This document shows positions 49,004 to 54,411 of a DNA stretch of 54,411 nt, piece by piece; position 1 is the stretch's first letter; every line of letters begins with the position of its first letter. The position numbers and the translations under genes were made by a program. Below the pieces are notes generated by a model. The model saw only the letters and a program-made list of their open reading frames with translations, had not been told where the DNA came from and made no database searches. The DNA lies in contig NZ_CALWOJ010000005.1 of assembly GCF_944383115.1 (NCBI RefSeq), forward strand, positions 1 through 54,411, read 5' to 3'. Source of the stretch: an uncultured Flavonifractor sp. (GTDB lineage Bacteria > Bacillota > Clostridia > Oscillospirales > Oscillospiraceae).

Positions 49004-50335
49004 ATGGCAGACGAAAAAAAGACACCTGCGCCGGTGGAGTCGGTTTCCGGAAAATCTCCCGACGCAGGAAAACACGACCCAAATGCGCCTGCACAGGAAA
49101 AAACCGATACCCCGGAGAAACCGGAGGGCAGCCCTGTTGCAGAAACGCCCAAGCCGTCAGAGGAAAAGGTCCCGGAAGATAAATCCAAAACGGATGTATC
49201 AAACAAGGACGGGGCTGAGGTCGTTGTCCCTATCGAAAAAATCAGTGAATTGATTGCCCAGCGCAATCAGGCAGCGCGGGAGAAGGCCGAACAAAACATG
49301 CCCCCGGACAAAGCACCAGAGGGCAAGCAGATGGGACTGTTTGAAACAGCACCCACGCCCAAACGCGGTGGCCGTCCCACAAAAGCTGCAAAAGAGCCAA
49401 AGGATAAGCCGCCCCAGGAGAAAAAGCCCAGGGACAAAGTGTCCCAAGGCAAGCGGGGCAAAAATACCCCGGACAAGCCTGCCCCTGGCGGTGGCGGTGT
49501 TGGCGGTGCTCCTTCCATCCAAAACAATGCACCTTCTCCTGATGTGGCTGGATCGACGGCTGCCCCGCCCCGTCCGGTGGAGGATCAGAAGGTCGTTTAT
49601 CTGAAATTGTCCGAGCTGCACCCGTTCCACACCTTCCGCCCTCACCCGTTCCAGGTAAAAGACGATGCGAAGATGAAAGAAACCGTTGCCTCGGTCAAGC
49701 AGATGGGCGTCATCACCCCTGCCACGGTGCGCCCGGAGAAAGATGGCAACGGCTATGAGATCATTGCCGGACATCGGCGCTGCCGAGCCAGTGAATTGGC
49801 CGGTCTGGAGGTACTTCCCTGCATTGTCCGTGAAATGACGGATCACGAGGCCATTCGAGAAATGCGGGACAGCAACAAGCAGCGCGATGGTATGCTCCCC
49901 ACCGAGCTTGCCCGCCTGTTGGACCTGGAGATGGAGGACATCAAGCACCAGGGCGTTCCGCTCAAAAATGTGGCTGAGGGGGACATCGGAAAACGGTCTG
50001 CGGAGATCGTGGGTGAGGCCCACGGCATGAACTACAAAAAGGTCATGCGCTACATCCGGCTCAATTCCCTTGTACCGGAATTGCAGGCTATGGTGGACGG
50101 CCACGAGGACGAAAACGGGAAACGGGTTAAAGGGCTGGGCTTTATGCCCGCCGTGGAACTTTCCTATATTCGCCCCAAGAACCAGCAGCTTATCGCGGTG
50201 TCCATTGAAGGCGAGCAGGCATCCCCCTCTGTTGCCCAGGCCAAAAAACTCCGGGAACTGGACCAGCAGAATAAACTCACCGGGGATGTTATCGACGCAA
50301 TTTTGAGCGAGGAAAAAAGGAGGTTGGTCAAGTGA
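49004..50335 (+). CDS. ParB/RepB/Spo0J-family partition protein
   Basis: 443 aa. A long low-complexity N-terminal region (about 1-195, Pro/Lys/Glu-rich) precedes the ParB N-terminal domain (VVYLKLSELHPFHTFRP, GVITPATVR, and the CTP-binding GHRRCRASELAG). A central helix-turn-helix region (MNYKKVMRYIRLNSLVPEL) and a C-terminal helix follow. GAAGGAGGTAGCG precedes the ATG. No parA is adjacent in the window. On clostridial elements such orphan ParB proteins often sit near the left end; stabilisation or regulation of the element is the likely role. Confidence 0.9.
   Translation: MADEKKTPAPVESVSGKSPDAGKHDPNAPAQEKTDTPEKPEGSPVAETPKPSEEKVPEDKSKTDVSNKDGAEVVVPIEKISELIAQRNQAAREKAEQNMPPDKAPEGKQMGLFETAPTPKRGGRPTKAAKEPKDKPPQEKKPRDKVSQGKRGKNTPDKPAPGGGGVGGAPSIQNNAPSPDVAGSTAAPPRPVEDQKVVYLKLSELHPFHTFRPHPFQVKDDAKMKETVASVKQMGVITPATVRPEKDGNGYEIIAGHRRCRASELAGLEVLPCIVREMTDHEAIREMRDSNKQRDGMLPTELARLLDLEMEDIKHQGVPLKNVAEGDIGKRSAEIVGEAHGMNYKKVMRYIRLNSLVPELQAMVDGHEDENGKRVKGLGFMPAVELSYIRPKNQQLIAVSIEGEQASPSVAQAKKLRELDQQNKLTGDVIDAILSEEKRRLVK
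49431..49445. repeat. Palindrome GGGACAAAGTGTCCC, copy 1
   Basis: 15-bp palindrome (GGGACA-AAG-TGTCCC) inside the ParB-type gene. The identical 15-mer recurs at 50479-50493, and a variant with TTT in the middle is at 53742-53756. Confidence 0.7.
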
Positions 50336-50472
50336 TTATCAGCACAGATGAACTGAGCAAGTATTTTGGCAAGGAGGTCACGCCCCGGCAAATGAAGGAC
50401 CAGATCATGGCCCTGCTGGACGAGTGGAAGGAAAAGCAGCCGCCGGAGAAAAAGGCGGAACTGGAGAAGTAA
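50332..50472 (+). CDS. 46-aa hypothetical protein coupled to the ParB-type gene
   Basis: GTG start overlapping the preceding stop (GTGA). The product MIISTDELSKYFGKEVTP... is a small hydrophilic helical protein ending in a Lys/Glu-rich tail (EKQPPEKKAELEK). GGAGG (50320s region) lies upstream within the ParB gene. Coupling and codon use indicate a true gene although it is short. No family recognised; a small accessory or regulatory factor of the partition protein is possible. Confidence 0.6.
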   Translation: MIISTDELSKYFGKEVTPRQMKDQIMALLDEWKEKQPPEKKAELEK

Positions 50473-50505
50473 GCCCTTGGGACAAAGTGTCCCAGGGGCT
50501 TTTTT
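50471..50505 (+). terminator. Terminator containing the GGGACAAAGTGTCCC palindrome (copy 2)
   Basis: AAGCCCTTGGGACA pairs with TGTCCCAGGGGCTT (one G-U pair) around AAG, followed by TTTTTTG. The palindrome core is at 50479-50493, so it serves both as the stem of a rho-independent terminator and as a repeat copy. Confidence 0.85.
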
Positions 50506-50534
50506 GATTTCTGCGACAATTTAGGAGGTGCAAA

Positions 50535-53500
50535 TTGAAAAACAATCATCATTCCCCCCGGAGGCTGACGGCCCTCCTTCTGGTCGTAGCCGTTATGCTC
50601 TCCCTCGTCCCCTCGGCCTTTGCTGCCCAGCAGAACAGCTACCATGACCCGGCGGAGCATTGGCAGGAGGCTCTGAACCGCACCAACGAGCTGGACGCAA
50701 ACTCGGTGGTGACGGTGGAAACCTTTAATTGCTGCGTCTGTGACAAGGCCACCGCCTTTGAGGTGTTCCGTGTTCCCGAGTACACCCGCAACGGAGAAAC
50801 GGCGCTGACCCGAAATGTCAAATATTCGGACGGCACCTGTCTGGACGGCAAGAGCAAGGGCGATCTTCTGGACGGCACCCCCGGCCAGGATGCCTACTAT
50901 ACCGGCTACCACTGGACGAAAGCCGTCTGCGAGGTCTGTGGCACGATTAACAGCAACATGGGCGCTACCAGTTACGCCTGCAACAAGAATGTGTATTGGC
51001 TCTATGACTGTGCGGCGGATTTCTTTGAGGGACTGCTGGAAACGCAGACCGTTGAGCAGGTGGACAGCACCTACCATCGCATTATCACCACCAGCGGCAC
51101 CTACTGCGGATTCTGCTACGGCACCCGCAAGGAGACGTCCTCCACCCTGGAGCGGCACCACATGGAAACGGCCATCCGCCCGGAGCTGGCAAATGACCGC
51201 TTTGTGGCGATGTCCACCTGCGCTGATTGCGGCTATGCCGAAACCAGCTACACCGGCGCAAAAGCCGTGATTGCAGACTACTTCGGTGTGGTGGACGGAC
51301 AGCCCCACACCGTCACTGTGTCCGATCTCTCCGAGGCAGGCGTCACCACCGCCATCCGTTATGGCAACAGCGCCGACGCCTGCACTCTGACCAGCGCCCC
51401 CAACTATACCGTGGCCGGGGACTATGCGGTGTACTATGAGATCACCTACACCTACAAGAACACCGACATGGTGGAGGACGGCGTGGCCTATGTCCATCTG
51501 CGGGACGAAAGCACCGAGGAAACCGACGGTGATGGCTCCTGCGGTGAGGACCACAACTGGACCCTGCTGGACAGCGTAGCCCCCACCTGCCTGACCCTGG
51601 GCTATGACCGCTACCTGTGTGTGGATTGCAGTGCAATCGAAAAGCGGGACTATGAGGCCGCCCTGGGCCATGCTTATCAAAGCATCGTCATCCGGGACGC
51701 CACCTGCGAGACTCCCGGCAAGGTGCTGGAGATCTGTGAGCGGTGCGGCACTATCCAGGAAAGCACAACCCCCAAGGGAGAGCATGAGTTCTCCGTTACC
51801 ACCGTCCCGGCCACCTGTACCAGCCCCGGCTACACCCTGCGGGAGTGTGCTGTCTGCGGAGAGCGGCACATTGAGGACATCACGGCGGCATTGCCCCACA
51901 ACTATATTGCCAAAGTAACCCCGGCCACCTGTGAGGGCGGCGGTAAGACACTCCATATTTGCGAGGGCTGCGGCAGCTCCTTTGTTACCGACTACACCGA
52001 CCCCCTGGGCCATAGTTGGGACGGGGGCACCGAAGTCACCGGCTCCACCTGCACCGGCGAAGGTCTGATCGAGTATCGCTGTGTCCGCTGCGGCTATCAC
52101 CGGCTGGAGGGTGATGCGGCAGCGGGCCATGTACCCGGCGAGGCGGCCACCTGCACCACGCCCCAGCTCTGTACCAAGTGCGGCGCTGTGATTGTCAACG
52201 CCCTGGGCCACGACTACCAGAAGGAAGTCACCGCCCCCACCTGCACGGAAATGGGCTACACCACCTATACCTGCTCCCGCTGCGGCGACACCTATAAGGG
52301 TGATTACACCGATGCTGCCGGACACAAGCCCGGTGACTGGATCATCGACCAGGAACCCACCACTGACAGCGAGGGCAGCAAGCACAAGGAGTGCGAGGTC
52401 TGCGGTGAAAAGCTGGAGGAGGAACCCATCGAGAAAATCTACAATCAGGCTACCACGGACAGCAAGGGTGAGGCCGTCGTGGGTGGCTATTTGGTGATCG
52501 TCACCGATACCGACACCAAAAATCCCGTTGCCGGTGCCACGGTCACACTCCACGAGAATGAGTCCCTGTCCATCCGGCTGCCCTCTGGCCGTCTGCTGGA
52601 CTACGCCGACCAGGCCACCATCCAGGTGCAGCTTGTGAAGGACAAGTCCCCCGTGGCGGGCATGGGCGTTTCCGTCACTGACCGCAACGACAATTTCAGC
52701 AGCGGAAAAACCGATGCCGCCGGTCAGCTCACCGTCCCCGGCGGTTCTGATACCACCAACGAGGACGGCAAGGGTACCGTGGGCTGGGAGGATGCCGACG
52801 GGGACCGTTGGACCCTGACTGTCAAGGTGGAGGACTTTGAGACAAAGCGTCCCATACCTGACGCCGGGGTATCCATCGGAAAAACCGGCACCATCACCGT
52901 CACCCTGCCGGACGGCACCGACATGGACGAGGACAACCGGATCACCGTCACGGTCACCGACCAGGAGCGTGAGCCCCAGGAGGACCTGACCGTCACCGTT
53001 AAGGGCGACCTGGGCCAGAAGGAAACCGGGGAAACCGACGAGGACGGCAAGCTGACGGTTCCCGCTGTTGTGGAGTCCGAGTACCACGGAGCTTATGTGG
53101 TGGGCTACACCGACGGCACCTTTGGGCCGGACCGGGATATGACCCGGAGCGAGGCGGCCACCATCTTTGCGCGCCTGCTGGCCCAGCACAACGGGGAGCG
53201 TATCACCGCCCCCACAAAAACCACCTTCCCGGATGTACCTGTAAACGCATGGTACGCCGGGTATGTGTCCTATCTGGCCCGACACGGTATCGCTGTGGGC
53301 TACACCGACGGCCTGTTCCACGGGGACGAGCCCATCACCCGTGCAGAGTTCACGGCGATGGCGGTGCGGTTCTTTGATGCCTATGGTGACGGCAATCCCG
53401 CCATCATGGAGGAGTACGGCGGCTTTGGGGATGTGTCCCCCGGCCATTGGGCAGCGGGCTACATTGAGGACGCCGCCCGGTATGGCTGGGTGGTAGGCTA

Positions 53501-53732
53501 TGGCGACGGTACCTTCCATGCCGATGATGCAATTACCCGCGCCGAGGTCGTTACCATCGTCAACCGTCTGCTGGGGCGTGAGGCTGACCAGGAGTATATT
53601 GCCGACCATCCCCGTGGGCTGGTGCTGTTCCCGGATGTGTCCAAGGGCTATTGGGCCTACTATGACATTCTGGAGGCGGCCAACAGCCATGAGGCGGATG
53701 TGTCCGCCGATCCCGAGGTCTGGCAAAAGTAA
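50535..53732 (+). CDS. SLH-domain surface protein with eight Cys-pair repeats
   Basis: 1065-aa exported protein, TTG start 4 nt after AGGAGGTG (50523-50530). Signal peptide (RRLTALLLVVAVMLSLVPSAFA). An N-terminal region with CxxC pairs (CCVC, CEVCG, CGFC, CADCG) precedes eight tandem units of about 40 aa between residues about 335 and 640, each with a TC...GY...C..CG pattern that looks able to bind zinc or form disulfides. A beta-rich Thr/Asp region with three Ig/carboxypeptidase-regulatory-like units follows. Three SLH domains end it (GYTDGTFGPDRDMTRSEAA, GYTDGLFHGDEPITRAEF, GYGDGTFHADDAITRAEV). It is probably an adhesin or exclusion protein carried on the element. Confidence 0.9.
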   Translation: MKNNHHSPRRLTALLLVVAVMLSLVPSAFAAQQNSYHDPAEHWQEALNRTNELDANSVVTVETFNCCVCDKATAFEVFRVPEYTRNGETALTRNVKYSDGTCLDGKSKGDLLDGTPGQDAYYTGYHWTKAVCEVCGTINSNMGATSYACNKNVYWLYDCAADFFEGLLETQTVEQVDSTYHRIITTSGTYCGFCYGTRKETSSTLERHHMETAIRPELANDRFVAMSTCADCGYAETSYTGAKAVIADYFGVVDGQPHTVTVSDLSEAGVTTAIRYGNSADACTLTSAPNYTVAGDYAVYYEITYTYKNTDMVEDGVAYVHLRDESTEETDGDGSCGEDHNWTLLDSVAPTCLTLGYDRYLCVDCSAIEKRDYEAALGHAYQSIVIRDATCETPGKVLEICERCGTIQESTTPKGEHEFSVTTVPATCTSPGYTLRECAVCGERHIEDITAALPHNYIAKVTPATCEGGGKTLHICEGCGSSFVTDYTDPLGHSWDGGTEVTGSTCTGEGLIEYRCVRCGYHRLEGDAAAGHVPGEAATCTTPQLCTKCGAVIVNALGHDYQKEVTAPTCTEMGYTTYTCSRCGDTYKGDYTDAAGHKPGDWIIDQEPTTDSEGSKHKECEVCGEKLEEEPIEKIYNQATTDSKGEAVVGGYLVIVTDTDTKNPVAGATVTLHENESLSIRLPSGRLLDYADQATIQVQLVKDKSPVAGMGVSVTDRNDNFSSGKTDAAGQLTVPGGSDTTNEDGKGTVGWEDADGDRWTLTVKVEDFETKRPIPDAGVSIGKTGTITVTLPDGTDMDEDNRITVTVTDQEREPQEDLTVTVKGDLGQKETGETDEDGKLTVPAVVESEYHGAYVVGYTDGTFGPDRDMTRSEAATIFARLLAQHNGERITAPTKTTFPDVPVNAWYAGYVSYLARHGIAVGYTDGLFHGDEPITRAEFTAMAVRFFDAYGDGNPAIMEEYGGFGDVSPGHWAAGYIEDAARYGWVVGYGDGTFHADDAITRAEVVTIVNRLLGREADQEYIADHPRGLVLFPDVSKGYWAYYDILEAANSHEADVSADPEVWQK

Positions 53733-53741
53733 CACCGCTCT

Positions 53742-53756
53742 GGGACATTTTGTCCC
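53742..53756. repeat. Palindrome GGGACATTTTGTCCC, copy 3
   Basis: Same outer arms as the 49431 and 50479 copies with TTT instead of AAG in the centre. It lies 10 bp after the SLH gene stop and may also act as a weak terminator stem. Confidence 0.65.
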
Positions 53757-53796
53757 AAGGCTTGCACCCGATCCCCAGGTCAAAATGGTTCTGATG

Positions 53797-53983
53797 GTGT
53801 ATATCCCCCGTCGCCGCCGTTATCCGTGCATGGACGGGGCCGAGCAGTCAAGGGGTGGAACACCCGCCGCTTTGCGGCGGTTTCCCTTTACGGCCCGCCC
53901 CGGCTGTGCGATTCCCAGCGGCGCGGCGGGGGTATATCCTCCAGAGCCGCCCCCTTGCCCATGACTGGGCAAGGGCGGGGGGA
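53797..53983. other. Highly structured intergenic segment
   Basis: 289 bp (53733-54021) without a supported gene. GTATATCCCCCGTCGCCGCCG at 53799 on faces the near-complement CGGCGCGGCGGGGGTATATC ending at 53939, giving a long-range stem enclosing about 95 nt. Inside is CCGCCGC-TTT-GCGGCGG (53864-53880). Just after is a CTTGCCC/GGGCAAG stem with GC-rich flanks (53947-53983). This looks like a structured RNA or a processing/transfer site; an origin of transfer is one possibility but no relaxase gene is in view. Confidence 0.55.
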
Positions 53984-54021
53984 ATGGGTTGACCAATTCT
54001 AATGAAATGGAGGTATTGCTA

Positions 54022-54363
54022 TTGAAAAGGCCCCTTGCGTATATCACAGCTCAGTGGCACGGGACCACAGTGGAGAATGCGGAGCAGGCGGCCCGCTACT
54101 GCCGGACAGTTTATGAGGCGGGCTATGCACCTATCTGCCCCACCTTGTTTCTCCCGCTTTTCCTTCACAATCCGGTGCCCCAAGAGCACAAGGACGGGAT
54201 CGACATGAGCCGTGACCTGCTCCGGCGCTGCCGGGTGCTGGTGGTCTGCGGCCATGTTGTGACCGAGGAAATGAAAAATGACATCGCCGTGGCCCAACGC
54301 CTGGGGATCACGGCCACCACCCTGGACGGCATCTTGTCTGTCAAGGGCCAGGGGCGGCGCTGA
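54022..54363 (+). CDS. DUF4406/DUF7768-like protein
   Basis: 113 aa; KRPLAYITAQWHGTTVENAEQAARY and VCGHVVTEEMKNDIAVAQRLGI (the AYITAQW and ITEEM-type parts) match the small nucleoside-deoxyribosyltransferase-like fold family often annotated DUF4406 or DUF7768 on phages and conjugative elements. Start TTG is chosen because GGAGGT lies 7 nt upstream; eleven more upstream codons lack a site. It is 1 bp from ardA. Nucleotide or ADP-ribose-like ligand handling is likely for the fold, but no activity is known. Confidence 0.8.
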   Translation: MKRPLAYITAQWHGTTVENAEQAARYCRTVYEAGYAPICPTLFLPLFLHNPVPQEHKDGIDMSRDLLRRCRVLVVCGHVVTEEMKNDIAVAQRLGITATTLDGILSVKGQGRR

Positions 54364-54364
54364 T

Positions 54365-54411
54365 ATGTCGGATTACTTTAAGGCGTACATCACCAATTTG
54401 GGAAAATACAA
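54365..54411 (+). CDS. ardA: Antirestriction protein ArdA, N-terminus only
   Basis: The last 47 bases encode MSDYFKAYITNLGKYN (last codon cut), matching the conserved N-terminus of ArdA proteins (YIxNLGKYNEG). ArdA mimics DNA and inhibits type I restriction enzymes, protecting an incoming element. It starts one base after the preceding stop. Only 15 full codons are visible; identification rests on that short but characteristic segment and on the mobile-element context. Confidence 0.75.
   Translation, partial: MSDYFKAYITNLGKY

Larger units (their letters stand above)
48788..54411 (+). mobile_element. Left part of an integrative/conjugative element (continues past the window)
   Basis: From repeat B onward the genes are typical of clostridial conjugative elements: ParB-like partition protein, tiny coupled ORF, large SLH surface protein, DUF4406/DUF7768-like protein, and the N-terminus of ArdA antirestriction protein. 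All read rightward. Relaxase, coupling protein, T4SS genes and integrase are not in view, so the element type and right end cannot be given. The left boundary is taken at repeat B; it could instead be repeat A at 47481. Confidence 0.8.

Noticed and set aside
49004-50335. Chromosomal Spo0J/ParB or an origin of replication nearby
   Set aside because: No parA, dnaA or TGTTNCACGTGAAACA-type parS sites are visible, and the neighbours are mobile-element genes.
50328-53783. 1151-codon open frame antisense to the SLH surface protein gene
   Set aside because: It mirrors the high-GC codon bias of the plus-strand gene. It has no ribosome binding site or recognisable domain, while the plus-strand protein has signal peptide, repeats and SLH domains.
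1-54411. CRISPR arrays, tRNA and rRNA genes, complete insertion sequences
   Set aside because: No regularly spaced repeats, cloverleaf-like genes, rRNA segments or transposase frames were recognised when reading the sequence.

Overview
The window looks like chromosome from a spore-forming, GC-rich gut clostridium of the Oscillospiraceae (Flavonifractor/Lawsonibacter/Intestinimonas-like; this is inferred from gene content and composition, not from a search). Supporting signs are a Gram-positive PolC replicase, a complete spoIIIAA-AH operon, HisZ-dependent short-form HisG, a tyrosine T-box leader, a lysine riboswitch and strong AGGAGG-type ribosome binding sites. No rRNA, tRNA or CRISPR array was seen.

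Layout. (1) 0-4.9 kb: end of an unknown gene, polC, ferritin. (2) 4.9-11.7 kb: a ten-gene histidine operon (hisZ-G-D-B-H-A-F-[80-aa ORF]-I-E) with one good promoter and one terminator. (3) 11.7-12.3 kb: an XRE regulator divergent from a Cys-rich 82-aa protein, with a promoter bracketed by two palindromes. (4) 12.3-14.5 kb, minus strand: three probable spore-wall genes (carboxypeptidase-regulatory-like, SpoIID plus peptidoglycan-binding, peptidoglycan-binding). (5) 14.6-19.3 kb: rex with an SLH-type exported protein, a CadC/CadA-type metal efflux pair, and a NimA-like flavoprotein. (6) 19.4-24.2 kb: spoIIIAA-AH. (7) 24.2-34.8 kb: Asp23, then a tight co-directional run nusB, TsaD-like paralog, xseA, xseB, ispA, DUF212, dxs, tlyA, nadK, argR, recN. 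(8) 34.8-40.2 kb: T-box/tyrS, an AI-2E-family transporter, and a large membrane protein with a DUF6273-like tail. (9) 40.2-43.3 kb, minus strand: lysine riboswitch-asd-dapA-dapB. (10) 43.4-47.5 kb: a SpoIID-family protein, queA, then on the minus strand a GT2 glycosyltransferase beside a 5'-truncated collagen-like gene. (11) 47.5 kb to the end: accessory DNA. An AT-rich DUF2971 gene lies between two diverged copies of a ~105-bp repeat. It is followed by the left part of an apparent integrative/conjugative element (ParB-like protein, 46-aa ORF, 1065-aa SLH surface protein, DUF4406/DUF7768-like protein, start of ardA).

How it fits together. Amino-acid supply (His, Lys/DAP) and tyrosyl-tRNA charging are each under their own control. 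The nusB-recN block combines RNA processing, isoprenoid precursor synthesis (ispA, dxs and perhaps the DUF212 protein) and DNA repair. Sporulation genes supply the feeding-tube complex and cortex/coat functions. Two housekeeping genes, dxs and queA, appear to start at non-canonical codons (ATT and ATA). The most unusual parts are the right-hand mobile region, with its repeated leader, its recurring GGGACA/TGTCCC palindromes and a highly structured 200-nt intergenic segment, and the collagen-like/glycosyltransferase pair into which that mobile DNA appears to have inserted.
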